Source of the DNA: Accumulibacter sp.
GTDB lineage: Bacteria; Pseudomonadota; Gammaproteobacteria; Burkholderiales; Rhodocyclaceae
Direction: 5' to 3'
NCBI RefSeq assembly: GCF_036625195.1
Contig: NZ_JAZKUG010000001.1
Coordinates: 5,022,001-5,086,000, forward strand
DNA: 64,000 nucleotides
Shown: in pieces, positions 34,689 to 43,916 of the stretch
How the letters are laid out: every line of letters starts with the position of its first letter
How positions within the stretch are numbered: the stretch's first letter is position 1
The notes under the pieces: generated by a model
The model's database searches: none
What the model saw: only the letters and a program-made list of their open reading frames with translations
Told to the model about the DNA's origin: nothing
Position numbers and translations under genes: made by a program

Positions 34689-35224
34689 TCCGCTGCAGGG
34701 GCGGCCAGCGCTTCGTGCTGATCAGTCGCTGGCGTCTCGAGACGAGCGCCGAGCGGCTTTGGCAAGTGCTGACGCGACCGACGCAGTGGTCAGAATGGTG
34801 GCCCGGCCTGCAGCGCGTCGATGAGCTTGCCGGCGGCGACCGCGAGGGCATCGGTGCGCGCCATGCCTTCGTCTGGCGCAGCGGTGTCGGCTACTCCGTA
34901 CAACTCGTCATGCGTACGACGCGCGTCGCGCGTGCACGCGAACTCGAGGCAACTGCCAGCGGCGACCTGCAGGGCATCGGCCTGTGGCTGATCGAGGCCG
35001 AGGGGCCACACGCGGTGCGCCTGACCTACCGCTGGGATGTCGAACTCCGCCGGCCGTGGATGCGGCTGCTGGCGCCACTGTTGCGGAGTGTCTTCGCCCG
35101 CCGCCACTTCGCGCTGATGGCCGGCGGTGCCGCCGGCCTGGCGCGGCAGCTCGGCTGCCGTCTGTCGCAGCGCGAGGAGTGGTCGGCGATCAATCGCCTC
35201 ACCGACGACCCCAGCGCGTCCTGA
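34685..35224 (+). CDS. SRPBCC (START-like) superfamily protein
   Basis: The 179-residue protein starts with GTG overlapping the cupin stop (GTGA). The segment SRWRLETSAERLWQVLTRPTQWSEWWPGLQRVD is typical of polyketide-cyclase-like SRPBCC proteins, which bind hydrophobic ligands. The C-terminal half is Arg-rich (RRPWMRLLAPLLRSVFARRHF). It is the third gene of the sigma-cupin operon, so it may be a regulon member or effector. Ligand unknown. Confidence 0.8.
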   Translation: MIRCRGGQRFVLISRWRLETSAERLWQVLTRPTQWSEWWPGLQRVDELAGGDREGIGARHAFVWRSGVGYSVQLVMRTTRVARARELEATASGDLQGIGLWLIEAEGPHAVRLTYRWDVELRRPWMRLLAPLLRSVFARRHFALMAGGAAGLARQLGCRLSQREEWSAINRLTDDPSAS

Positions 35225-35302
35225 GCGGGTCGCCGGCAGGCGTCGCGCGGCCGGACTGGCGGTAGCTGCCGTACAATCCGCTGCCCTCCGTCAAAGCCAT
35301 CG

Positions 35303-36433
35303 ATGCGCCGCCTGTTGCTGATTCCGGTCGAGATTGCTGCCCGCCTGCAGCGCGATCTCCTGTTGCTGATTCTCGTCCTGCTCTGCATCGGGCTCAGCGT
35401 GCTCGACCCGGCAGCCATCGCCAGCTACCCGCAACTCGTCGACTGGCCGACGATCGCCGCCCTCGCCGGCCTGCTGCTGCTGACCACCGGTCTCGAGGAG
35501 AGCGGTTTCCTGCAACACCTCGCCTTCCACCTGATCACCCGCATGCACAGCGAGCGGCACCTCGCCCTACTGCTGGTCATCGTCTCGGCGATGCTCGCCA
35601 GCGTGCTGACCAATGACATCGCGCTGTTCATCGTCGTGCCGCTGACGCTTGGCCTGCACGGCATGGCCACCCTGCCGACTGCCCGCCTGGTGATCTTCGA
35701 AGCCCTGGCGGTCAATGCCGGCTCGGTGCTGACACCGATGGGCAATCCGCAGAATCTCTTCCTCTGGCATCGCTCGGGGGTCTCGTTCGCCACCTTCGTC
35801 GGCGAAATGCTGCCACTGGCGGCGATCCTGCTCGGCACCCTGGTGCTGCTGACCCTGCTCGCCTTTCCCGCGCGCCGTATCGACACACATGAAGACATCG
35901 GCCCGCCACCACTGGCGCGCCGTCTGCTGTATACGAGCCTGCTGCTCTATCCGCTGTTCCTGCTGCTGCTCGAACTGCGGCAGCCATGGCTTGGCCTGGC
36001 TGCCGTGTTGACGGTATTCGTGTTCGCCTTCCGCAACGTCCTGCGGCAGATCGACTGGGCTCTGCTGCTCGTCTTCATCCTGATGTTCATCGACCTGCGT
36101 CTGATCGCCGAGTTGCCGGCCGTTCAGGAACTGGTCGGCGCCGCCGGTCTGGAGGACCCGCAGCACCTCTATCTCGCCGGGGTGTTCGCTTCACAGGTGA
36201 TCAGCAACGTCCCGGCAGCCATCCTGCTGGCAGAACATGCCGACGACTGGCGGGTGATCTCCTGGGCGGTCAACGTCGGCGGCTTCGGGCTGTTGATCGG
36301 CTCGCTGGCGAACCTGATCGCCCTCCGCCTGCTCGGCGAGCGACAGGCCTGGTGGCGCTTTCACGCCTGGTCGCTGCCCTTCCTCGGCGTCGTCGCCAGC
36401 CTCGCCGGCGCCTGGCTGTTCCTGCGCCAGTGA
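35303..36433 (+). CDS. SLC13/ArsB-like anion or Na+/H+ permease
   Basis: The 376-residue polytopic protein has about ten hydrophobic helices in two related halves. Conserved stretches are LASVLTNDIALFIVVPLTLGL in the first half, NAGSVLTPMGNPQN and FASQVISNVPAAILLAEH in the second. This SN(D/V)xxA pattern is seen in the ion-transporter superfamily containing CitM, ArsB and NhaD. The substrate cannot be assigned. TACAAT at 35272-35277 could be a -10; no Shine-Dalgarno sequence is obvious. Confidence 0.85.
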   Translation: MRRLLLIPVEIAARLQRDLLLLILVLLCIGLSVLDPAAIASYPQLVDWPTIAALAGLLLLTTGLEESGFLQHLAFHLITRMHSERHLALLLVIVSAMLASVLTNDIALFIVVPLTLGLHGMATLPTARLVIFEALAVNAGSVLTPMGNPQNLFLWHRSGVSFATFVGEMLPLAAILLGTLVLLTLLAFPARRIDTHEDIGPPPLARRLLYTSLLLYPLFLLLLELRQPWLGLAAVLTVFVFAFRNVLRQIDWALLLVFILMFIDLRLIAELPAVQELVGAAGLEDPQHLYLAGVFASQVISNVPAAILLAEHADDWRVISWAVNVGGFGLLIGSLANLIALRLLGERQAWWRFHAWSLPFLGVVASLAGAWLFLRQ

Positions 36434-36583
36434 CGGGCGGACGCGCCGCCGCCGGCGAAAAGCGACGCCGATTGCGGCACTATTTGGCTGAATTAACTTG
36501 ATTCCCCTAGCCTTTTCCCGGCCTTCTTCCTATACTGGCAGGACAAGAATGGCATTCGAAGAAATCCAGACTGGAGACATGTC

Positions 36584-37033
36584 ATGAAGATCTGCCTTCC
36601 GGGGTTGCTGCCCGAGCAGCTGGTGGTCGACCTGCCGGAAATCGACGCCCAGCACGAGGAGATTTTTTGCCGCATCGAGTCCCTGAAGACGGCCTGTTTC
36701 GAGAGCAGTCACGTGCCGGTTGCCGAGTTCGAAGCGCTCCTCGACTACTTCACGATGCACTTCGCCACCGAAGAGCGGCTGGCTGAAGAAGCCGGACTCG
36801 ATTTCGTCGACCACGCACGCATCCACGAGGACACCCTGCGCCTGCTCCGCCGGGCGCTGGTGGAGGTGATTCGGGGCGCGCGGGACGCACACTCGTTCCT
36901 GCGCTACTGCGAGTACTGGTTCGAGCGTCACATCAGCGAGGACGACCGCCTGTTCATCAACAACCTGCAATCATCGAACTTCATGCCTTCGCCCGGATTC
37001 TGGCAAGGCGGCGACCTGCAGGCCTGCGCCTGA
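36584..37033 (+). CDS. Bacteriohemerythrin-like protein
   Basis: The 149-residue single-domain protein carries the hemerythrin di-iron ligands: IDAQHEEIF near 20-28, HFATEE near 59-64, HARIHEDT near 78-85 and the ERHISEDDRLF stretch near 112-122. Such proteins bind O2 or NO and often serve oxygen sensing or delivery in microaerobes. GGAG precedes the ATG. TATACT at 36531-36536 is a likely -10 element, about 50 bp upstream. Confidence 0.88.
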   Translation: MKICLPGLLPEQLVVDLPEIDAQHEEIFCRIESLKTACFESSHVPVAEFEALLDYFTMHFATEERLAEEAGLDFVDHARIHEDTLRLLRRALVEVIRGARDAHSFLRYCEYWFERHISEDDRLFINNLQSSNFMPSPGFWQGGDLQACA

Positions 37034-37172
37034 GCGGTCGTGCAGGAATCGTCTCCGCCAGCGCGACGGTTAAGCAGCGGGCGACGAGATGGATGCAATC
37101 GATCGACGAGGGCGAAGCAGGGGCTTCCCCCGTCCGTCGATCCACCATCCCTGATCGGTCCGGCTGCTGCGC

Positions 37173-37469
37173 TCACCGGTAGGGCGTTGGTTGCGGCGGT
37201 GAACAGTTGCCCTTCTTCGCCTGCCCCGGTGGGCAGTGCACCCCTTTCCCCTGCCCCTGTGGCTTCCCTTGGCCATGGTATTTCTGCCAATAGACCGGGT
37301 CGCGCCACTGCTTGCCGTCCCAGTAATAGCCGCGCCGGTCGCGGTCACCAAAGCGGATGGTCGTACCGCCGGCCTGGATATCAACGCTTCCCACATTGAT
37401 CTGGACATCGGCCGCCGCTGCCACGATGGGCAGGGCTGCCAGGATCATGCAACACAGGGTCTTCCGCAT
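37173..37469 (-). CDS. DUF2502 (YpeC-like) small periplasmic protein
   Basis: The 98-residue protein has a signal peptide (RKTLCCMILAALPIVAAAA) and the DUF2502 core IRFGDRDRRGYYWDGKQWRDP followed by YWQKYHG. The C-terminus is Gly/Lys/Pro-rich with CPPGQAKKGNCSPP, adding two cysteines. Function is unknown. GGAGG at good spacing selects the ATG at 37469 over one 15 codons upstream. Confidence 0.82.
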   Translation of the reverse strand: MRKTLCCMILAALPIVAAAADVQINVGSVDIQAGGTTIRFGDRDRRGYYWDGKQWRDPVYWQKYHGQGKPQGQGKGVHCPPGQAKKGNCSPPQPTPYR

Positions 37470-37523
37470 CACAACCTCCGCAAGGAAACACGCGGCCGTT
37501 CGCCGGCCGCACACCGATCGCGA

Positions 37524-38039
37524 TCAGGGTCGCGCCCACCGGCCGACTGCCAGTTGTGCCAGGTAATCCTGATGCACCGGCAGGCTCAACGCGTTTGGCC
37601 GTACCGCCTTGACGGCAGTGACCGCATCGTCCTTCGCCCATCCCCGTTCAAGCAGGATCTGGGCCACCATCAGCCCGGTGCGTCCCGAGCCACCCTTGCA
37701 ATGGATGGCGACCCGCTGGCCGGTATCCAGCAAGCGGTGCACGGCATCGCGCTGCGCTTGCCAGGCGGCGGCGAAATCCGCCGCGGGCGCATGATCATCC
37801 TCGATCGGCAGATGAAACCACTGCAGCCCACGCTGCGCACAAATCTCGCCGAGCGTGCTCACTCCGTTGCTCGCCATTTCGCTGCTCGGCATCAGCGTCA
37901 GCAGGGCCGCCGCGCCCGCAGCCTGCAACTGCCCGACTGCCTCCGGTGCGTCGACGCCGCGGGTTCCCGGGCAAGGTGTGAGGATGAAACCGGCGCTGCC
38001 CTGCTGCAGTGGCAACAAGTCGGAGGGATGAGTGTTCAT
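37524..38039 (-). CDS. Cysteine-based (tyrosine/dual-specificity) protein phosphatase
   Basis: The 171-residue protein has the phosphatase loop HCKGGSGRTGLM near 113-124, matching CxxGxxR(S/T), with catalytic Cys-114 and Arg-120. An upstream acidic segment (PIEDDHAPAADF) likely carries the general acid. The domain resembles CDKN3/dual-specificity phosphatases. The frame stays open far upstream; the ATG at 38039 starts the conserved part. Substrate unknown. Confidence 0.85.
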   Translation of the reverse strand: MNTHPSDLLPLQQGSAGFILTPCPGTRGVDAPEAVGQLQAAGAAALLTLMPSSEMASNGVSTLGEICAQRGLQWFHLPIEDDHAPAADFAAAWQAQRDAVHRLLDTGQRVAIHCKGGSGRTGLMVAQILLERGWAKDDAVTAVKAVRPNALSLPVHQDYLAQLAVGRWARP

Positions 38040-38255
38040 GCTGTGGCCCGTCGATGAGGGTTGGAAACCGACCCGCCCGCGAGGCGGTCTCGGAGGAATG
38101 CGGCAAGGGGCGATCGCCCGCCAGGCCGCTGCGCATGCTCGGATTCTCGGATTCGCGGATTCTACCGGACTTGAAGCGCCGCGCTCACTGCCGGATACTT
38201 GGCGAGCTGCCCGCGGGCACTGCCGGCGCGGCACCGCTTTCGCGAGGGAGGACCG

Positions 38256-39425
38256 ATGACCCCATGCTTCCTGCCGCAGAATCCACGGCCGATCGGCTGC
38301 CGGGGGCAACTGCTGGCTGCCCTGCTCCTGCTGTTCGCTGCAAACTGGCCGATCACTGCCGCGGCTCAGGTCTTCAGCAGCGAGTTGCAGCGTTTCCGCC
38401 TGCGTATCGTCAGCGAGGGGCTCGAACATCCGTGGGGACTCGCCTTCCTGCCCGACGGCCGCATGCTGGTCAGCGAACGTCCCGGGCGTTTGCGGCTGAT
38501 CGACGCCAGCGGCAGGCTCGACCCCGAACCCGTTCGCGGCCTGCCGGCGGTGGCGGCATACGGCCAGGGGGGACTGCTCGACGTCGCGCTGCATCCCCGC
38601 TACCGGGAAAATGGCTGGATCTATCTGTCGTACGTCGGCGAAGGACCCGGCGGCTACGGCACCGAGGTCCTGCGCGGCCGGCTGCGGGGCAAGGCGCTGC
38701 ACGACGTGCAGATCCTCTTTCGCATGCGTCCCAAGTCGGGCGGCGGACAGCATTTCGGTTCACGCCTCGTCTTCGACCGACAGGAATTCCTCTTCATCAC
38801 CCTCGGCGACCGCGGCGACATGCAGCGGGCGCAACGGCTCGACGACCACGCCGGCTCGGTCATCCGCCTGCACGACGACGGCCGCGTGCCGCAGGACAAT
38901 CCCTTCGTCGCCCGGCCAGGCGCGCTGCCCGAGAAGTTCACCGTCGGCAACCGCAACATCCAGGGCGCCGCGCTGCATCCCGACAGCGGCGAGCTATGGG
39001 TGCACGAGCACGGGCCACAAGGCGGCGACGAGATCAACCTGATCCGTGCCGGCGGCAACTACGGCTGGCCGGTCATCACCTACGGCAGGAACTACGGCAG
39101 CGGCACAGCGATCGGCGAAGGAAGCGCCAAGCCCGGAATGGAGCAGCCGCTGCATCAATGGACGCCGTCGATCGCGCCCTCGGGGATGGCTTTCTACACC
39201 GGCGAGCGCTTCCCGCACTGGCGCGGCAACCTCTTCGTCGGCGCCCTGCGCGACCAGATGCTGCTGCGCCTGCAGCTCGACGGGCTGCGCGTCGTGCACC
39301 AGGAGCAACTGCTGCAGAACAGCATCGGCCGCATCCGCGACGTGCGCAACGGCCCCGACGGTTTCATCTACGTCCTCACCGACAGTGCGCGCGGCGTCCT
39401 CGCGCGCCTCGAGCCGCTGCCCTGA
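38256..39425 (+). CDS. PQQ-dependent aldose sugar dehydrogenase, YliI/Asd type
   Basis: The 389-residue periplasmic protein has a signal peptide (GQLLAALLLLFAANWPITAAA) and a six-bladed beta-propeller: HPWGLAFLPDGRMLVSERPGRL, GQGGLLDVALHP, GGGQHFGSRLVF, NRNIQGAALHP, HEHGPQGGDEIN and GGNYGWPVITYG. These are family signatures of soluble glucose/aldose dehydrogenases that use PQQ and Ca2+. GGGAGGA before the ATG decides the start. The stop overlaps the next ATG by one base (TGATG). Confidence 0.92.
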   Translation: MTPCFLPQNPRPIGCRGQLLAALLLLFAANWPITAAAQVFSSELQRFRLRIVSEGLEHPWGLAFLPDGRMLVSERPGRLRLIDASGRLDPEPVRGLPAVAAYGQGGLLDVALHPRYRENGWIYLSYVGEGPGGYGTEVLRGRLRGKALHDVQILFRMRPKSGGGQHFGSRLVFDRQEFLFITLGDRGDMQRAQRLDDHAGSVIRLHDDGRVPQDNPFVARPGALPEKFTVGNRNIQGAALHPDSGELWVHEHGPQGGDEINLIRAGGNYGWPVITYGRNYGSGTAIGEGSAKPGMEQPLHQWTPSIAPSGMAFYTGERFPHWRGNLFVGALRDQMLLRLQLDGLRVVHQEQLLQNSIGRIRDVRNGPDGFIYVLTDSARGVLARLEPLP

Positions 39426-39871
39426 TGAACCCGCCGGGCGATTCGCGGTTGGCCGATGCTGCCGCGGCAGCGCCGCTCGCCGCCGGGGACGGCCAGCCAT
39501 CCGGCGCCGGCCCGACGGCGATCGCGGACCGCGCGGATCCTGCCGCGACGCCGACCCACGGCGGCCTCGACTGCCGCCGCTGCGGTGCCTGCTGCGCTTC
39601 GTACCGGGTCTCCTTCTACTGGGCCGAAGCCGAAGTCCTCGCCCTCCCCGACGCACTGGTCGAGCAGCTCACGCCCTGGCATGCCTGCCTCGCCGGCACC
39701 CAGTCCGGCAAGCCCCGCTGCCGGGCGTTGCACGGCGAGATCGGCTGTCGCGTCTGCTGCACCGTCTACCCGCAGCGCCCGTCGCCCTGCCGCGAAGTGC
39801 AGGCTGGTGATGAGCGCTGCCAACGCGCCCGCCGGCGCCACGGCCTGCCGCCGCTCGCCGCAGTCCGCTGA
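39425..39871 (+). CDS. YkgJ-family cysteine-cluster protein
   Basis: The 148-residue protein has an Ala/Gly/Pro-rich N-terminus of about 45 residues, then the cluster LDCRRCGACCASYRVSF, a second set in CRALHGEIGCRVCCTVYPQRPSPCREV, and a final Cys. Such CxxCxxCC proteins probably bind zinc or an Fe-S cluster; function unknown. It is coupled to the aldose dehydrogenase gene. Confidence 0.85.
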   Translation: MNPPGDSRLADAAAAAPLAAGDGQPSGAGPTAIADRADPAATPTHGGLDCRRCGACCASYRVSFYWAEAEVLALPDALVEQLTPWHACLAGTQSGKPRCRALHGEIGCRVCCTVYPQRPSPCREVQAGDERCQRARRRHGLPPLAAVR

Positions 39872-40090
39872 ACGGCCGCATGCCGCCCGGGCGGCAGCGC
39901 CGCCCGCTCGCTCGCCAACCCGCCGCCGCGCCACGGCGCGCGATGGCGAATGCACTGGCAGCGTCCTATACTGGCGAAGGGACGAGGATGACCGCGACCC
40001 GGCAGCCTGGCCCGAACGGCGCCACCGGCCGGCACCGCAACTGCCGCGGCGAGCGTCCGCCGCGCACCGCAACCCATGCCGGAGAGAACG

Positions 40091-40894
40091 ATGCCCGCTG
40101 CCAGCGATCCCCCGCCAGATGCCGCCGCTGCCGGCACACCACCGACCGCGCGACCGCCGGGCCGCCTGCGGCTGGCGATGGGCCTGCTGCCGGCGCTGCT
40201 CGGTGCCGCCGTCGGCGAGCCGTCGGCCGCTGCCGACGGCGCCGCTCCCTACGCCGCGGCCCGGCAGCGAATGGTCGACCAGCAGCTGATCGCCGACTGG
40301 CGCGGCATCAGCAACCCCGAGGTCTTGCGGGCGATGGCGACGGTTCCGCGGCACGAGTTCGTGCCGCCCGAAATCCGCCAGAGCGCCTACGAGGACCGCC
40401 CGCTGCCGATCGGTCACGGACAGACGATCTCACAACCCTACATCGTCGCCTTCATGACCGAGCAGCTGGCGCCGCAGGCCAGCGACCGCGTCCTCGAGAT
40501 CGGCACCGGCTCCGGCTATCAGGCGGCGATCCTCGCCGGCCTCGTGCGCGAGGTCTACAGCATCGAGATCGTCGAAGCGCTGGCGAAGCGCGCCGCCGGC
40601 GACCTGGCACGGCTCGGCTACGGCAACGTGCGCGTCCGCCACGGCGATGGCTACCAGGGGTGGCCCGAAGCCGCGCCCTTCGACTCGATCATCGTCACCT
40701 GCGCTCCCGACCACGTGCCGCAGCCGCTCGTCGACCAGCTCCGCGAAGGCGGCCGCATGGTCATCCCGGTCGGCGATTTCGGCGAGCAGAGCCTGTTCCT
40801 GCTGCGGAAGAAGGGGGGCAGGCTCGAGCGCGAGCGCATCCTGCCGGTACGCTTCGTGCCGATGACCGGCACCGCCGAAAGCCGCCGCCGCTGA
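40091..40894 (+). CDS. pcm: Protein-L-isoaspartate O-methyltransferase, predicted exported
   Basis: Pcm methylates L-isoaspartyl residues to start repair of aged proteins. The SAM-binding motif VLEIGTGSGYQAAILAGL is near 132-149, preceded by the family hallmarks QRMVDQQL, VPRHEFVP and PIGHGQTISQPYIVA. The C-terminal RFVPMTG is typical. The 267-residue protein has about 55 extra N-terminal residues including a hydrophobic stretch (LRLAMGLLPALLGAAVGEPSAAADG) that looks like a signal peptide. GGAGAG before the ATG at 40091 favours it over one five codons earlier. TATACT at 39967-39972 may be a -10. Confidence 0.93.
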   Translation: MPAASDPPPDAAAAGTPPTARPPGRLRLAMGLLPALLGAAVGEPSAAADGAAPYAAARQRMVDQQLIADWRGISNPEVLRAMATVPRHEFVPPEIRQSAYEDRPLPIGHGQTISQPYIVAFMTEQLAPQASDRVLEIGTGSGYQAAILAGLVREVYSIEIVEALAKRAAGDLARLGYGNVRVRHGDGYQGWPEAAPFDSIIVTCAPDHVPQPLVDQLREGGRMVIPVGDFGEQSLFLLRKKGGRLERERILPVRFVPMTGTAESRRR

Positions 40895-40958
40895 CCGCCG
40901 CCAGCGGCGGACTGGGCGTCTGCTCCGCGGCAAGAGGACTGGCGGCAAAAAGTCAGCG

Positions 40959-42455
40959 CTAACGCGGGGGGCGGACCCCTCCTTTGCGTTTGATGCCGAA
41001 GCCGACACGAAAAATGTCGGGCATGTTGTAGCGCTTGCGATCTTCGGTGGGGTACAGGACAGCCAGCTCGACCAAGTCGTCCAGCAGCGTGCCAAGGTTG
41101 CCCCCGCCGGCGCTGCTGTAGCGGCGCGGTGGCAGCCGTTGCTTGCTCGCTGCCGCCGCCAGCGATTCGCTGATGCACGCGGGCGTCCACTGCTGCGCGA
41201 GTTCATCGACGCTCAGCGGCACGGTGCTGCGGCTGAGCGCGCGCAGCAGCGGTTCGACCCACGGGTAGTCTTCCTGCAGTTCCCGCACGCGGATTGCCGA
41301 AGCCTTTACCACGCCTTGCTGCACTCCCTGGAAGTGCAGCGCACGAGGGTCGCTGCGTTGGTGTTGCTCGGTCCACTCGGCGGCCTCGCGAAAGGCGAGC
41401 AGAATGCTGCGTGGGCTGAGACGCCGTTTGGCGTCGGCCAGGTGAGCGGGAATCCATGTCCAGGTGAAACCGCGCGTCGCACTGCGACCGACCCAGGGGC
41501 CCGCCAGGTCTTCGATCACCCAACGCAGTGCATCTGGCGGCAGATCGCGTGGCAACGGGTAGGCTCCGTGCGCCGCCGACCAACGCAATCCGAGATGCTG
41601 CGCCAGCGTTGCCCGGAAGGCGGCGCCAGCGGCTGGCGAATTCGCCAGATGCTGGGCGACAAGGCGATACAGATCGTCGGCGCGCCAGTCGAGAGTCTGT
41701 TTCGCGTGCAGGAGTTTGGCACTGTCGGCAAAGCGCCAGACCTCGTCTTCCTCCTCGACCATGTCGGGACGCAGGAAGAACTTGCAGCGCAGCGCGCGAC
41801 GCGAGCGGCATTCGAGACCGAGTTTGAGCGCCGCAGTCAGCAGACCACGGATGCGCGACCAATCGCCGCCCAGACGGTCGAGCGCATCGAAAAGCAGCAG
41901 CAGGGTTCGGCGTTGTGCCGCCAACTCGCGGTCGACGGTCGCCAACATCTCGGCGACCGCCGCCGGCTGTGCGGCGACCCAGCCGACTGCGGCCGGCCAG
42001 TTGTCGTCGAACGGCAGATTCTTGCCCAGGAGTTTCAGCGCATGGCGCAGGAGCACGGCGCGCCAGATCGCATCCGGAGCCTGCCGGGAAGCGACGAGCG
42101 CCTCCATCACCTGCTCAGGAGGAAAATCGTCGCCACTCAGATCGAGACCAAAGCCGACGCGCACGACGAGTTGCTGGTTGGTGGCCAGGCGCGCCTCAGC
42201 GGCCACGAAGTCGCGCGTCGTGTCGTTGGCCAGCACTGCGGTCCAGAAACTCTTGCCTGCGCCGCGCATCCCTTCGACGATCGTTGTTTCGGGCGACAGA
42301 GCCTTGCTGTGCGTCGGTGGCACGCTGATCTCACTGAGTTGCGGCGGTTCCAGGTTTTCCCAGGCCGCGACATCCGGCAGCTCGCGCAAAGCGCCGCGGT
42401 ACTCGGCAGCCGCGAAGACGGGTGAGCGACCGTCTGCTCGCTTTCCTTCAGACAT
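40959..42455 (-). CDS. P-loop ATPase, third gene of HEPN-like/KGGVGR cassette
   Basis: The 498-residue protein has Walker A in EGMRGAGKSFW (61-71) and Walker B in LLLLFDALDRLGG (185-197). The C-terminal half looks like helical and winged-helix sensor modules (LSVDELAQQW; LGTLLDDLVELAVLYPTEDRKRYNMPDIFRVGFG). The architecture resembles STAND or orc/cdc6-type ATPases used in microbial conflict systems; I cannot name the family. The ATG at 42455 is 23 bp after the stop of the KGGVGR ATPase gene. An upstream ATG in frame lies within that gene. Confidence 0.75.
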   Translation of the reverse strand: MSEGKRADGRSPVFAAAEYRGALRELPDVAAWENLEPPQLSEISVPPTHSKALSPETTIVEGMRGAGKSFWTAVLANDTTRDFVAAEARLATNQQLVVRVGFGLDLSGDDFPPEQVMEALVASRQAPDAIWRAVLLRHALKLLGKNLPFDDNWPAAVGWVAAQPAAVAEMLATVDRELAAQRRTLLLLFDALDRLGGDWSRIRGLLTAALKLGLECRSRRALRCKFFLRPDMVEEEDEVWRFADSAKLLHAKQTLDWRADDLYRLVAQHLANSPAAGAAFRATLAQHLGLRWSAAHGAYPLPRDLPPDALRWVIEDLAGPWVGRSATRGFTWTWIPAHLADAKRRLSPRSILLAFREAAEWTEQHQRSDPRALHFQGVQQGVVKASAIRVRELQEDYPWVEPLLRALSRSTVPLSVDELAQQWTPACISESLAAAASKQRLPPRRYSSAGGGNLGTLLDDLVELAVLYPTEDRKRYNMPDIFRVGFGIKRKGGVRPPR

Positions 42456-42478
42456 CGGTGATCTCCCTGGCGATGCGC

Positions 42479-43909
42479 TCACGCAGCTCCATCCGGTTCG
42501 CTGGCAGGCAGCAGGCGTTCCGTTGCCGCAGCGAAAAACGCCGCGAAGGTGGGTGCGATCGTTTGCCAATCGGGCCGTGCCGCCGCGTCTGCAAGATCGA
42601 TCGTCCGCAGACGGGGGTCGAAAGCGATGAACAGCGGCCAGTGCGGCCCATCCTCGTCGAGGGGGGCCAAAACCCGCGCGACTCGCTGCTCGTCATGGGC
42701 CATTCGGTCGTCGACACACGCGCTGCTGTGCGCTGCGGCGCCTGTAGCGACGCCCTGTTCGTCGCTCTCGTCGCTGTCGTAGTTCTCGTCATCGTAGAGC
42801 GGCTGCCACGTCTCGTAGCAGCGCATCCGGGCGCGCTGGCGCGTGTTCTCGGCAATGTCCGCCTGCGCCACGACCATCGTCAACCGCCAGCGCAGATCGT
42901 CATCCGGCATTCCCCACTGTACGCTGCGTGCCTGGCGCAAATGGTCGAAAAGCAGTCCATAGGCTTGCCAGCTTGCCGGGTCGTCACGAGCGAAGAGAAA
43001 CACCTGCGCCGCCAGGCGGGTCATCACCGCGGAGCTGATATCGTGCAGCCCCGCGCGCGAATCGAGCAGTACCGCGTCGGGAGGCTCGGGCAGTCGCGCG
43101 AGCTGCTCGAGCAACTGCCAAAGGCGCTCGGCGATGCCGAGCAGAACGGCCCCATCGGCGCTCGCTGACGGCATATAGACGCGGCCGAGCTTGTTGATGT
43201 AATCGCGCGTCTTCTTCCCATACGCGGGAAGGACACGAATACGGCCGGGAGCGTCGTGCGCCAACGCGCAATTGGACAGGTATTCGTGCAGCAACAACTC
43301 GTCGGGCGGCGCGCGCAACGATTCGACCAGCCAGTCGACGAGCCCGTAGTCGGGCAGCCACTCATCGCCGAGCAGGACGCCGGCGAGGCCCGGCGACTCG
43401 ATATCGAGATCGACCACCACCACGTCACGGCCCTCGCGCGCCAGGAACCAAGCCCAGAGTGCGCAAGCGGTTGTTCTCCCGACGCCGCCCTTGATGCTGA
43501 AAGCGACCGCGGTCGGCAGCGGCGGGCGCGCACCCAGCGGGTTTCGCAGCCAGTCCTGATTCGTCTGCAAACGATCAACCAGACAGGTATTGGGCGCATC
43601 CGGGAGGCTTACGCGATCGGCGGAAGCCAGCACGTCGTTGGCGTCGATCAGATCGCCAACTGCCAGCAGAACGCGTCGCTCGCCGGGGCTGTAGCGACCC
43701 AGCGTGGCATGCAGGCGAGCGGCGAGTGCCTGCCACGCGGCGGTGTCCGCCAGCGCGTCGTCGGGCAGAACGACGAACAACCCGCCGAAAGCGTCGCGGA
43801 CGATCGTCGTCTCGGGTCGCGCCTTCTCGGCGAGCGGAGCGAACTGCTCGGACAGAAGTTCCAGGACGGCCGGCAGCGCCTGATCAAAACAGCGAACGGT
43901 CGTGCTCAT
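42479..43909 (-). CDS. ParA/MinD-like ATPase with KGGVGR variant Walker A
   Basis: The 476-residue protein has an N-terminal region of about 130 residues of unknown type, then a SIMIBI-class ATPase domain. Its deviant Walker A reads KGGVGRTT (140-147), where canonical ParA has KGGVGKTT. The switch motif VVVVDLDIESPGLAG follows and Walker B-like VLLDSRAGLHDIS. NCBI recognises KGGVGR-variant ATPases as a distinct group, often in NTPase-rich conflict loci. ATG at 43909 is preferred over one 9 codons upstream because it leaves a 7-bp gap to the HEPN-like gene. An acidic insert (YDDENYDSDESDEQ) lies near 370-385. Confidence 0.8.
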   Translation of the reverse strand: MSTTVRCFDQALPAVLELLSEQFAPLAEKARPETTIVRDAFGGLFVVLPDDALADTAAWQALAARLHATLGRYSPGERRVLLAVGDLIDANDVLASADRVSLPDAPNTCLVDRLQTNQDWLRNPLGARPPLPTAVAFSIKGGVGRTTACALWAWFLAREGRDVVVVDLDIESPGLAGVLLGDEWLPDYGLVDWLVESLRAPPDELLLHEYLSNCALAHDAPGRIRVLPAYGKKTRDYINKLGRVYMPSASADGAVLLGIAERLWQLLEQLARLPEPPDAVLLDSRAGLHDISSAVMTRLAAQVFLFARDDPASWQAYGLLFDHLRQARSVQWGMPDDDLRWRLTMVVAQADIAENTRQRARMRCYETWQPLYDDENYDSDESDEQGVATGAAAHSSACVDDRMAHDEQRVARVLAPLDEDGPHWPLFIAFDPRLRTIDLADAAARPDWQTIAPTFAAFFAAATERLLPASEPDGAA

Positions 43910-43916
43910 CGTCGAA

